Source: Moorena sp. SIOASIH (lineage in GTDB: Bacteria > Cyanobacteriota > Cyanobacteriia > Cyanobacteriales > Coleofasciculaceae). From it: DNA of 64,000 nt. This document shows, one piece after another, positions 36,085 to 44,174 of the stretch. Under the pieces are notes generated by a model. That model saw only the letters and a program-made list of their open reading frames with translations. It searched no databases and was not told where the DNA came from. The stretch's first letter is position 1. The number at the start of each line of letters is the position of its first letter. Made by a program: the position numbers and the translations under genes. The DNA lies in NCBI RefSeq assembly GCF_010671925.1, contig NZ_JAAHIH010000004.1, positions 673,501 to 737,500 of the forward strand, given 5' to 3'.

Positions 36085-36122
36085 ATCAAGGGACATATTT
36101 CCTTGAGAATATGTCCCTTGAT
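36085..36122 (+). terminator. Terminator hairpin after gloB
   Basis: Perfect 15-bp stem ATCAAGGGACATATT / AATATGTCCCTTGAT with an eight-base loop, ending 63 bp before the next gene. The T content after the stem is low, but its position and strength fit a terminator. Confidence 0.75.
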
Positions 36123-36185
36123 TAGTTGGACTATAATCAAAGTTGAGTTAAGAAATTTAGTTAATCCAAGCAATAGAAAAAACCC

Positions 36186-36731
36186 ATGCTTAGCGAATTG
36201 CAGCAGAGAAAATTGACCAGGTTGTTTAACCTGTACGATCAGCAAACAAACGGTGTCTTAACCCAAGCCGATTTTGAACGGATTACTGATAACCTTGCTG
36301 CGATCAGGGGTTGGACACCGGGCTCGCCATATTATGACAATCTTCTGGCTATTTACATGAGGATTTGGAATGGCGTGCAAAAATTTACCGACGAGAATCA
36401 AGACCAGCAAGTGACCTTGGATGAATGGTTGACTTATCACGAAAATGTACTGAGTGACACCGACGGTAACGAAGCAGTAGTCAATGCTAAAGCAGCAGGG
36501 ATTATTTTCCTATTAGATTCTGATAAAGACGATAAAGTTACTCTGGAAGAATACCGACAGTTTTTTCAGGCTTACGGTATTGACGACAGTCAAATTGAAG
36601 AAATTTTTGGACGCTTCGATCAGAACAATGATGGTTACATTGACAAACAAGAGATATTAGATCTAGTTACCGAATTCTATTACAGTCAGGATCCAGAGGC
36701 TCCGGGAAACTGGATTTTTGGTTCTTACTGA
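36186..36731 (+). CDS. Four-EF-hand calcium-binding protein (calerythrin-like)
   Basis: 181 residues with four EF-hand loops: 18-29 (DQQTNGVLTQAD), 69-80 (DENQDQQVTLDE), 111-122 (DSDKDDKVTLEE) and 145-156 (DQNNDGYIDKQE). All but perhaps the first keep Asp at position 1 and an acidic residue at position 12. The spacing resembles the calerythrin/sarcoplasmic calcium-binding type. No signal peptide, so a cytoplasmic calcium buffer or sensor. Target unknown. Confidence 0.9.
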   Translation: MLSELQQRKLTRLFNLYDQQTNGVLTQADFERITDNLAAIRGWTPGSPYYDNLLAIYMRIWNGVQKFTDENQDQQVTLDEWLTYHENVLSDTDGNEAVVNAKAAGIIFLLDSDKDDKVTLEEYRQFFQAYGIDDSQIEEIFGRFDQNNDGYIDKQEILDLVTEFYYSQDPEAPGNWIFGSY

Positions 36732-36807
36732 TGAGTTGGCTTTGCCTGTTGGGGGATATGTCATCCGCCAAGTGGTTTAATAAGTGTTTTAATTGACACC
36801 CAGCTCT

Positions 36808-36872
36808 AAGCAATCAGTATTCAGCAATCAGCAATCAGCAATCAGCAATCAGCAATCAGCAATTAGCAATCA
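36808..36872. repeat. Tandem heptamer array, unit CAGCAAT
   Basis: About nine copies of CAATCAG in the spacer between the EF-hand gene and rplI. Confidence 0.92.
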
Positions 36873-36965
36873 GTACTCAGTTGCGATCGCTTACAAATTG
36901 TCGTAAGATTGAATGTTTGTCGAAGCATTATCCTTCACTCTAAACTATACCCGAAATTAAACACT

Positions 36966-37424
36966 ATGGTAAAACGTGTACAAGTCGTTTTAAGCAAAGA
37001 CGTTCAGAAACTTGGAAAAGACGGTGATCTGGTAGAGGTAGCTCCGGGCTATGCTCGCAATTATCTAATTCCCCAAGGAATTGCAGTGAGGGCTACCTCT
37101 GGTGTTCTCAAGCAAGTTGAGCGGCGCAGAGAGCAAGAACGGCAGCGTATCCTCGAAATCAAGCGACAAGCTGAGTCGATGAAGACTGCTCTACAAACCA
37201 TTAACCGCTTTACTATCTCGAAGCAGTTGGGTGAAGATAATGCTATCTTCGGTACTGTTACCAGCCAAGACTTGGCAGATGCCATCCAAGAGTCTACTGG
37301 AAAAGAAATAGACCGTCGAGGTATTACCCTACCTGAAATTAGTCAACTGGGTTTCTATAATGCAGAAATTAAGCTTCATCCAGAAGTTACAGCCACTGTA
37401 GAAATTCATGTTGTTCCCAAATAA
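36966..37424 (+). CDS. rplI: 50S ribosomal protein L9
   Basis: 152 residues from the ATG at 36966, the family start (MVKRVQVVLSKDV); the frame runs 19 codons further upstream. N-terminal rRNA-binding domain with GDLVEVAPGYARNYLIPQGIA, a long connecting helix (about 42-75) and a C-terminal domain. It is followed by dnaB in the same direction, a common bacterial order, but with a terminator-like hairpin and repeats between them. Confidence 0.97.
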   Translation: MVKRVQVVLSKDVQKLGKDGDLVEVAPGYARNYLIPQGIAVRATSGVLKQVERRREQERQRILEIKRQAESMKTALQTINRFTISKQLGEDNAIFGTVTSQDLADAIQESTGKEIDRRGITLPEISQLGFYNAEIKLHPEVTATVEIHVVPK

Positions 37425-37450
37425 TTTAATTATATCGTTTGTTGAGTTTG

Positions 37451-37485
37451 TTGACAGTTGACTGTATCATCCTGTCAACTGTCAA
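37451..37485 (+). terminator. Hairpin after rplI
   Basis: TTGACAGTTGAC / GTCAACTGTCAA, perfect 12-bp stem with an 11-base loop, 26 bp after the rplI stop. Likely a terminator or attenuator before dnaB. Confidence 0.65.
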
Positions 37486-37494
37486 TTAAACAAC

Positions 37495-37570
37495 AGGTGC
37501 GACCCGTGATGGCGAGCAATCCCTTGACCGTAGGTCACGCTACGGGAACGCCATCACGGAAAGCGCACCT
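37495..37570. repeat. Nested-palindrome repeat (76 bp), copy 1
   Basis: Outer arms AGGTGCG (37495-37501) and CGCACCT (37564-37570), inner arms CGTGATGGCG (37505-37514) and CGCCATCACG (37549-37558), and a central CCGTA/TACGG pair. A second copy lies inside the MITE at 50.16-50.50 kb. It sits between rplI and dnaB. Confidence 0.88.
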
Positions 37571-37681
37571 TAGGTGCTTAATTTGTTCAGATTGTATTAG
37601 TTAGCCTTTAGCTGTTCGCGTAGCGTGCGCGTAGCGCATTAGCTGACCTTTACCCTGAACTCAATAGACGACTAGTTTACT

Positions 37682-39028
37682 ATGACTCAAAAACCAGATT
37701 TTTCAGCGTTTGGTAACTCTATACCACCCCAAAATATTGATGCCGAGGAGTCTATTATCGGAGGCATTTTATTAGACCCGGAAGCCATGGGTCGAATTGC
37801 TGATTTCCTGAATTCAAAAGCTTTCTACGTCCGGATTCACCAAACCATTTACGAAGCTGCTTTATTACTTTATAGCCAGGGTAAACCGACGGATTTGATG
37901 AGTGTTACTACCTGGCTTTATGACAATGACTTATTAGAGAAAGTTGGGGGTCAAGCTAAGTTAGCTCAGCTAGTTGAACAAACGGTTTCAGCGGTCAATA
38001 TTGACAGGTTCGCTAAGTTAGTGATGGACAAGTACCTGCGCCGTCAGCTAATCGAAGCCGGTAACGAGATTTTTAAGTTGGGTTATGAGACATCTTTGGA
38101 ATTGGAAACGGTCCTTGACCAAGCGGAACAGAAAATTTTCAGTCTCACCCAATTGCGTCCTCAGCAAGGTCTCATCCCGATTTCTGAAACCCTAGTCCAG
38201 ACGTTCCAAGATATAGAAAATCGGAATCAGGGTATTGATTTGCCTGGTATTCCATCAGACTTCTATGATTTGGATGCCCAAATTGGGGGGTTAAGTCCGT
38301 CTGACTTAATTATCATTGCTGGTAGACCATCAATGGGAAAAACTAGCTTAGCGTTAGGAATTGCTCGTAACGTAGCTGAAAAAATGCCAGTGGCGATTTT
38401 TAGCTTGGAAATGTCAAGAGAACAACTAGTTCAGCGGTTGTTAGCTAGTGAAGCGAAAATTGACAGTAACTTTTTGAGAGCTGGGCGCATTGCTCAAAAT
38501 CAGTGGGCACCTTTGAGCGAGGCAATCGGTGTGTTATCAGAGTTGCCTATTTATATTGATGATACCGCTAACCAGACTGTGATGCAAATGCGATCGCATG
38601 CTCGTCGTCTTCAAGCAGCCCAAGGGAGCCAGTTGGGATTAATTTTAATCGATTACTTACAGTTAATGGAAGGCAGTGGTAGTGAAAATCGAGTTCAGGA
38701 GTTGTCTCGGATTACTCGCTCTCTCAAAGGATTAGCTCGGGAACTGAAAGTCCCAGTGGTTGCTCTGTCTCAGTTAAGTCGGGCTGTGGAATCTCGCACC
38801 AACAAACGACCCATGATGTCGGATTTGAGAGAATCGGGTTCTATCGAACAGGACTCGGATTTAATCATGATGCTCTATCGGGATTCTTATTATAATCCAG
38901 ATTCACCAGATGGAGATACGGCAGAAGTCATAATTGTTAAAAATCGTAATGGTCCGACAGGAACGGTGAAACTTATCTTTAAACCTGGGTTAACCAAGTT
39001 CCTGAATATGGCAAATCAAAGAGTGTAA
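37682..39028 (+). CDS. dnaB: Replicative DNA helicase DnaB
   Basis: 448 residues: N-terminal primase-interacting domain (about 15-120), linker, and RecA-like ATPase with Walker A AGRPSMGKTS (213-222) and Walker B LILIDYLQLM. The arginine-finger and H-loop regions follow (VVALSQLSRAVESR, RESGSIEQDSD). Many cyanobacterial DnaB proteins carry inteins; none is present here, as the sequence is uninterrupted. It unwinds DNA at the replication fork as a hexamer. Confidence 0.97.
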   Translation: MTQKPDFSAFGNSIPPQNIDAEESIIGGILLDPEAMGRIADFLNSKAFYVRIHQTIYEAALLLYSQGKPTDLMSVTTWLYDNDLLEKVGGQAKLAQLVEQTVSAVNIDRFAKLVMDKYLRRQLIEAGNEIFKLGYETSLELETVLDQAEQKIFSLTQLRPQQGLIPISETLVQTFQDIENRNQGIDLPGIPSDFYDLDAQIGGLSPSDLIIIAGRPSMGKTSLALGIARNVAEKMPVAIFSLEMSREQLVQRLLASEAKIDSNFLRAGRIAQNQWAPLSEAIGVLSELPIYIDDTANQTVMQMRSHARRLQAAQGSQLGLILIDYLQLMEGSGSENRVQELSRITRSLKGLARELKVPVVALSQLSRAVESRTNKRPMMSDLRESGSIEQDSDLIMMLYRDSYYNPDSPDGDTAEVIIVKNRNGPTGTVKLIFKPGLTKFLNMANQRV

Positions 39029-39398
39029 CCTACCACAACTGAGGCTTATTTTTGCTCTTGTTATACTTAGATATTACATCAGTACAAAGTAAGCATTCAG
39101 CCGTCAGCCGTGAGCCTTTGGCTCACGCTACGCGAACAGCCGTCAGCCGCCAGCTGTCAGCCGTCAGGAGACTTAACTCATATTAAACCAATGCTTACCT
39201 CTTTTATTAAAAAGCACCTCAAGTAGCGATGCAGCGCGGTCTTGGGGGTTTCCCCCATGAGCGACTGCATCAAGACAGCGTCCGCGTAGGGCATAAGCTG
39301 ATAGCTGATAGCTGATAGCTGAGTGCTTACAGTACAAAAATAGTTGATAATAGGTAACTTTTTATCGGTTAACAAGAAACCTAAATAACGATTTTTAG
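39029..39398. other. Intergenic spacer, mostly one MITE
   Basis: Apart from the GTAAGC MITE (39089-39330) nothing is recognised. The 21 bp before it (ATATTACATCAGTACAAA) resemble the sequence before the MITE copy at 50159, so the two target sites are themselves related. Confidence 0.65.
39089..39330. mobile_element. GTAAGC MITE, copy 4 (242 bp, 8-bp target duplication)
   Basis: Ends GTAAGCATTCAGC and GCTGAGTGCTTAC (one mismatch in the 13-bp repeat). Flanked by AGTACAAA at 39081-39088 and 39331-39338, a perfect 8-bp duplication. The interior includes a GATGCA palindromic element (about 39226-39285) and CTACGCGAACAGCCG repeats. Confidence 0.93.
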
Positions 39399-39869
39399 TT
39401 ACAACTGTTTCACAAATAGGACACGATTTTGCCCTGAACCATCATAGTTTTGATAGTAGTAAATACTGTTGTATTTGCAATCACTGGATTCGATTTTAAA
39501 TCCCATCCGCAAATGATAAGCAATCGAATTTTTATTAATCTCAGAGGTAACACATCTTACTCGGATACGACCAAACTTCCGAACAGTTTTAAAAAACTGT
39601 TCGTATAGGAGACGACCAATACCTTGTTTTCTAAATTTAGGATGGACACCTAAAAAATGAATATATGCCTCATCAGAATATGTCTGTGATAGAAAACCAA
39701 TTAAAAATCCAGTTATTTCTTGATCAGTTTCGGCAATGAAACTTGTTTCACAAAAATGCACGAAAAAGAGCTTTGGAAGCATATCACTCATTTTTCGTCC
39801 ACCCCACCATTCATCTAGAATGCTAATTATTTGTTGGTAATCATCAGGACAAATGTTACGAATATTCAT
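39399..39869 (-). CDS. GNAT-family N-acetyltransferase
   Basis: 156 residues from the ATG at 39869 (MNIRNICPDDYQQI); an ATG eight codons upstream is also possible. Acetyl-CoA-binding motif A: VHPKFRKQGIGRLLYEQF (Q/RxxGxG/A type). The C-terminal NSIAYHLRMGF matches the typical GNAT tail. The substrate is unknown. It stands alone between dnaB and the FKBP gene. Confidence 0.88.
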   Translation of the reverse strand: MNIRNICPDDYQQIISILDEWWGGRKMSDMLPKLFFVHFCETSFIAETDQEITGFLIGFLSQTYSDEAYIHFLGVHPKFRKQGIGRLLYEQFFKTVRKFGRIRVRCVTSEINKNSIAYHLRMGFKIESSDCKYNSIYYYQNYDGSGQNRVLFVKQL

Positions 39870-39971
39870 TCTACATCCAAAGTCACGGAACATACTCGAT
39901 AATCACCAGGTTCCAACTCCTTTCGATAGGAGTAACAAATAGTTCAACAAATTGTCCTATGTTAACTAAAA

Positions 39972-40003
39972 CTCCCAATCAGCGAGAATTCACCAACTGG
40001 GAG
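39972..40003 (-). terminator. Hairpin with T run after the FKBP gene
   Basis: On the minus strand CTCCCA, loop, TGGGAG is followed by TTTTAGTT, 47 bp after the FKBP stop codon. The stem is only six pairs plus partial extension, so it is a modest candidate. Confidence 0.5.
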
Positions 40004-40049
40004 AAAGTATTCAGCTCATCGCTGAATTAGCTAATTTATTGCTAATGTA

Positions 40050-40607
40050 TTAGTTAATTTTCAACAATTCCACATCAAAAATCAACGTAGCATTAGGCGG
40101 AATTACCCCACCTGCACCACTGGCACCATAACCCAAATCTGGGGGAATGATCAGCTGACGACGACCACCAACCTTCATAGAACCAACCCCTTCATCCCAG
40201 CCTTTAATCACTTGTCCTATACCGATTTTGAAGGAAAAAGGACTATTGCGATCGCGAGAACTATCGAACTTGCTGCCATCCTCCAGGGTACCAGTGTAGT
40301 GAACCACTACCGTCTGTCCCGTCTCAGGCATTGCTCCCTCACCCTCAACTATGTCAATGTACTTCAAGCCCGACGGTGTTGTAACCGCCTGATCCATATT
40401 GGTTTCACTTTCTGAACTAGAATCCATAGCTAGATCTTGTTTATCATTAACATCTGGGTTAGCACTGTTAGCTGTTGTAACTACTTGCGGCTGAGTGTTG
40501 GTAATTTCTCCAGCAGTGGTAGATTTTTTACCCATACCCACTTGAGCCACAACCAAAAGCAACCCAAAGGCTACTATAACGCCTATGCTGATCAGAATTT
40601 GTTTCAA
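40050..40607 (-). CDS. FKBP-type peptidyl-prolyl isomerase, exported or membrane-anchored
   Basis: 185 residues. N-terminal hydrophobic segment (about 4-24), a Ser/Thr/Asn-rich linker (30-75) and a C-terminal FKBP domain (about 77-185) with VVHYTGTLEDGSKFDSS, GQVIKGWDEGV, LIIPPDLGYG and FDVELLKI. It catalyses cis-trans isomerisation of Xaa-Pro bonds in proteins outside the cytoplasm or in the thylakoid lumen. The next gene upstream on the same strand (40630) is only 22 bp away, so they may be co-transcribed. Confidence 0.94.
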   Translation of the reverse strand: MKQILISIGVIVAFGLLLVVAQVGMGKKSTTAGEITNTQPQVVTTANSANPDVNDKQDLAMDSSSESETNMDQAVTTPSGLKYIDIVEGEGAMPETGQTVVVHYTGTLEDGSKFDSSRDRNSPFSFKIGIGQVIKGWDEGVGSMKVGGRRQLIIPPDLGYGASGAGGVIPPNATLIFDVELLKIN

Positions 40608-40629
40608 AATCTGTTCTCCTAATTGATTA

Positions 40630-40953
40630 TCAACGCCAGAGCTTATTTTCTAAATCCCGCACCTGACGCTCCAGACGGTCAATACGACCTCGCAATTCAT
40701 CCATTTCTGATTGGCGAGGAACCCCTAAATCCTGCAACATATTGCGCAACTGCCGTTCCATGTTGCTCTCAAAGTTATTCTGCTCTGACTTGATCTGATT
40801 CATCAGATCATCCACAAAAGCGGTAGCTTGGTCGGAGTTGATTTTACCATCTTTGACCCATTCATCACTTACCTCTCGCAGTTTTTCGGCAACCATTGAT
40901 GTTGTGCCAACCCCAACCAACAATAACTGCTTGAGCCAGTCGTTATTATCCAT
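40630..40953 (-). CDS. Small phasin-like coiled-coil protein
   Basis: 107 residues from the ATG at 40953 (MDNNDWLKQLLLVGVGTTS); an upstream ATG would add eight residues. A hydrophobic N-terminal helix is followed by a charged helix and a C-terminal coiled coil (DELRGRIDRLERQVRDLENKL), the pattern of the short phasin-family or polyhydroxyalkanoate granule-associated proteins of cyanobacteria. No PHA genes are nearby, so the role is uncertain. 22 bp upstream of the FKBP gene. Confidence 0.75.
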   Translation of the reverse strand: MDNNDWLKQLLLVGVGTTSMVAEKLREVSDEWVKDGKINSDQATAFVDDLMNQIKSEQNNFESNMERQLRNMLQDLGVPRQSEMDELRGRIDRLERQVRDLENKLWR

Positions 40954-41161
40954 AATTGTTATCCTGTTACTCGTCACTTTATGGGGCTGGGATCAGCTAG
41001 GCTTTCCTCTGATTGGAGAAGTTTCATTGATTCCCAGCCTACAGTTCTATTCTGTGACATCTTTCCTAGAACAGGAGAAGAGGGGGAACAGCGGGAGCAG
41101 AACGGAGGAGGTGCAAGAAGGTGCTATTTTATGAAGCAACCTAATAAAATGCTCTGGTGAA

Positions 41162-42295
41162 TCAGTGGTGATGGTGATGATGGTGCTTTGATGCCTGCAC
41201 AGCTGCCAACTGGGGATTGACAGATAGAGCATTTTGTGATAAAATTACCTCAATTTGAGGATTAGCCCACTCCGCTGCCATCTGTAAGAATTCTGGGTGA
41301 TCATTAACACAGGGCATCTCTACGTAGGTAACCTCTGAGTTACGACGTTTTAGAGCGTGAACAATGTGATGCACATCCAAGAGGGTTTCGTGATTCTCTG
41401 TGGCAAAGCCAATAGGCATAAACACAATCGCCTTAGCCCCTAAGTTAATCAGGTTCTGGGCTGCTAATTCCGCGTGAGGCTGAGTCCACTTAATTAAGGG
41501 AGTTTGGTGGTTAAGCCAGCCCACAGAGATTAGGGGATACTTATACATCAACTGTTCCCTTACTGCCTCATACAATGCCTGACTTTCGTCAATCCCAGAC
41601 ACAAATCCTTTAGCTTCGTGGGGACAGCCATGGTTCATCAGGACAATGCCAATTTGGGAAGGCAGATAGGCTGCTGCTAAATCGGTAGTAATTTTCTCTT
41701 CCACCAATCGAGCAGTAAGATTAATGTACTCTGGTTCGTTATAGAAAGAGGGGATGTAACGCAATCCCTGAATCCAGTGTTGATCCCCATCCTCTAATTT
41801 CTCTAGCGCTTTATTGACCTGTTCCACCGCAATACCGCTAGTAAAGATGGAATCCACCACTAGCAGGGGATAGATCAGCAGTTTTTGGAACCCTTGCTCC
41901 TTAATTTCACTGAGGACTTGTTCTGGCAGAAAGGGAGCGCAGAAGTTAAAGGCTTTGAATACCTGCACCTGATCGCCCCATTTAGCTTGCAGGTGTTTTT
42001 CAATACCTGCCCGTTGCTGTTCAAAAATCTTGTTGTGGGGTGAAATAAAGTTGTCATGCTGGTGTCCCCACTCGTGGAAGTCAAACATTGCCAAAATTTT
42101 GGCTAAGGGTGGATAGATCCAGTTGGGGACTGGGGCAAATTTGGCGGTAAGCAAGTTTAAGGCTTGTTCGTTGTAGTTGGCGAAGTCTTCGTAGCTTTCG
42201 ACTTCTCCATAACCCATGAGTAAAACTGCAACTCGCTCGTGACCATGGGTTGGGGAAGGTTTTACTGATTGAGATTTTTCTGGAGTGGCAACCAC
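41162..42295 (-). CDS. Ferrochelatase-like protein with natural C-terminal oligo-His tail
   Basis: 377 residues with two chelatase-type halves. The pattern VAVLLMGYGEVESYEDF, KLLIYPLLVVDSIFTSGI, GIVLMNHGCPHEAKGFVSG and AIVFMPIGFATENHETLLDVHH is that of the ferrochelatase superfamily. Cyanobacterial HemH normally carries a C-terminal chlorophyll-binding-like helix; that is absent. Instead the protein ends SKHHHHHHH, encoded by mixed CAC/CAT codons. It may be a paralogue inserting or storing another metal, or delivering one through its His tail. The metal and product are not known. Confidence 0.8.
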   Translation of the reverse strand: MVATPEKSQSVKPSPTHGHERVAVLLMGYGEVESYEDFANYNEQALNLLTAKFAPVPNWIYPPLAKILAMFDFHEWGHQHDNFISPHNKIFEQQRAGIEKHLQAKWGDQVQVFKAFNFCAPFLPEQVLSEIKEQGFQKLLIYPLLVVDSIFTSGIAVEQVNKALEKLEDGDQHWIQGLRYIPSFYNEPEYINLTARLVEEKITTDLAAAYLPSQIGIVLMNHGCPHEAKGFVSGIDESQALYEAVREQLMYKYPLISVGWLNHQTPLIKWTQPHAELAAQNLINLGAKAIVFMPIGFATENHETLLDVHHIVHALKRRNSEVTYVEMPCVNDHPEFLQMAAEWANPQIEVILSQNALSVNPQLAAVQASKHHHHHHH

Positions 42296-43004
42296 TTGGT
42301 ATTCCTACTGGCTAAACGTCGATTGCTGGGGTATCCCTGCCTTGTCTTTGGTGGAGAATGTACCCCTGGCATTTATTAGGCTAACATCCCCCATGGGGGG
42401 ATAGAGGAGAGACCAAAAATCCTGGGAAAGTTCGGTAAAGATACTAATAACAAAATCTCGATTAGGTTATAATAGGATCTCTGGTCTTAATTAAATCTTC
42501 TTAAATCAGCTGATCAGTTCGAGATTAGCCTACTAGCCTCTACCAAACGCGCAAGCGTCTTCCCTTGGTCGAAGGTAGTGGTGGTGTTTTTCGACGGAAA
42601 GCTCAGGTCAGGTTTTGTCTAATAAATTATAATGGACATAAATTGGGGTAAATTTATGTCTATTTGATCACCAAAGCCGAAAATGCGCTTAGGTGTTGAC
42701 AGTAGACCCAAAACCTGATTGGAATAGAGCAATTAAAATCAGATAAGATCAGAAACTTGGCGGTGGGGCATCCCGTCAATAGTAAAGCTTGTCGATTACC
42801 CGAAGGCGGATCGGTTTCCGTAAGGAAATGGCGATAGCTGGGGTTGGCGAGAAGCCCACACCTACCCCCGATCCCCAACAGGTGTGGGAGATGTCACAAG
42901 TAGGACAACGCAATGTCGGTGTAAGCAGCACAATGCTGACGTGCTTGTACATCAACAGGAGGCATAGTCATTAAAACCAAATCAAACTAGGACAAACAAC
43001 GCAC
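42296..43004. other. Long leader region upstream of the S1 gene with a tnpB right-end remnant
   Basis: Holds the palindrome CCCCCATGGGGGG (about 42389-42401), a hairpin GACATAAAT/ATTTATGTC (about 42634-42659) near a TTATAAT box, and, at about 42760-42900, sequence like an IS200/IS605 right end. Just before the S1 start are AGGAGG (near 42958) and then 40 bp without a clear Shine-Dalgarno. The S1 leader may be long and regulated; this is inference. Confidence 0.55.
42760..42900 (+). mobile_element. IS200/IS605 right-end remnant without tnpB
   Basis: GGCGAGAAGCCCACACCT, a loop (ACCCCCGATCCCCAAC), AGGTGTGGGAGATGTCAC. The final GGGAGATGTCAC and GAGAAGCCC words match the ends of the tnpB elements in this window. 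No tnpB lies to the left, so this is a remnant or a non-autonomous end. Confidence 0.6.
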
Positions 43005-44174
43005 ATGCTCAGTCAGAAAACAAAAACTACAGATATAGGATTCACTCACGAAGATTTTGCTGCCCTTCTGGATAAGTATGATTATCATTTTAGCCCAGGG
43101 GATATAGTTCCGGGTACGGTATTCAGTCTAGAGCCGAGGGGCGCTCTGATTGACATTGGTGCGAAAACCGCCGCCTATATTCCGATTCAGGAAATGTCAA
43201 TAAATCGAGTTGATAATCCTGATGAGGTTTTACAATCCAACGAAACACGGGAATTTTTCATCCTGACCGATGAAAATGAAGATGGACAGTTGACTCTCTC
43301 TATCCGTCGCATTGAGTATATGCGAGCCTGGGAGCGAGTGCGCCAACTACAAGCAGAGGATGCTACGGTGCGTTCTCTGGTATTCGCCACTAACCGTGGT
43401 GGAGCGTTGGTACGTATTGAAGGGTTGCGCGGTTTTATTCCTGGTTCTCATATTAGCACTCGGGCAGCCAAGGAAGATTTGGTGGCCCAAGAACTGCCCC
43501 TAAAATTTCTGGAGGTAGATGAAGACCGTAATCGTCTGGTACTATCCCACCGTCGTGCGCTAGTTGAGCGCAAGATGAACCGCCTAGAAGTCGGAGAGGT
43601 GGTGATTGGCTCAGTACGAGGAATCAAACCTTACGGTGCATTCATTGATATTGGCGGGGTCAGCGGATTGCTGCACATTTCGGAAATTTCCCATGATCAT
43701 ATCGATACGCCTCATAGTGTGTTTAATGTCAATGATGAACTGAAAGTGATGATCATTGACTTGGATGCTGACCGAGGTCGGATTTCTCTGTCAACAAAGC
43801 AGTTAGAGCCAGAACCGGGAGATATGATTAACAACCGGGAAGTGGTCTTCGAGAAGGCAGAAGAAATGGCTCAGAAGTACCGGGAGAAGATGCTAGCACA
43901 AAAGCAAGGTATAACTCCAGAAAGTATGACTCCAGAAGCGGTTGAAACCCAAGAGCCCCAAGAGTCCCAAGAGCCCCAAGAGCCTCAACAAGTCCAAGAG
44001 CCCCAAGAGCCTCAAGAGCCTCAACAGGTTCAAGAGCCTCAAGAGCCTCAACAGGTTCAAGAGCCCCAAGAGTCTCAAGAGCCTCAACAGATCCAAGAGC
44101 CCCAAGAGTCCCAAGAGCCTCAAGAAGAGGCAGTGCCAGAGGGAGAGTTTGTAGCAGCTGCCATAGACGAGTAA
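43005..44174 (+). CDS. rpsA: 30S ribosomal protein S1 homologue
   Basis: 389 residues: three S1 RNA-binding domains (about 30-100, 115-185 and 195-268), as in cyanobacterial and plastid S1 rather than six as in E. coli. The third domain has VIGSVRGIKPYGAFIDIGGVSGLLHISEIS. After about residue 305 comes a long Gln-Glu-Pro tail (QEPQEPQ, QVQEPQE) made of about 20 short repeats. It binds mRNA at the small ribosomal subunit. The tail is probably disordered and variable between strains. Confidence 0.94.
   Translation: MLSQKTKTTDIGFTHEDFAALLDKYDYHFSPGDIVPGTVFSLEPRGALIDIGAKTAAYIPIQEMSINRVDNPDEVLQSNETREFFILTDENEDGQLTLSIRRIEYMRAWERVRQLQAEDATVRSLVFATNRGGALVRIEGLRGFIPGSHISTRAAKEDLVAQELPLKFLEVDEDRNRLVLSHRRALVERKMNRLEVGEVVIGSVRGIKPYGAFIDIGGVSGLLHISEISHDHIDTPHSVFNVNDELKVMIIDLDADRGRISLSTKQLEPEPGDMINNREVVFEKAEEMAQKYREKMLAQKQGITPESMTPEAVETQEPQESQEPQEPQQVQEPQEPQEPQQVQEPQEPQQVQEPQESQEPQQIQEPQESQEPQEEAVPEGEFVAAAIDE
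43950..44125. repeat. Repetitive QEP-coding region in the S1 gene
   Basis: Tandem CAAGAGCCC/CAAGAGCCT units of nine bases with CAACAGGTT interruptions, encoding QEP and QQV. This creates long open frames in other frames that are not genes. Confidence 0.92.

Noticed and set aside
41162..41185. His tail as an engineered or vector-derived tag
   Set aside because: It lies in native intergenic context with mixed codons and no linker or vector sequence.
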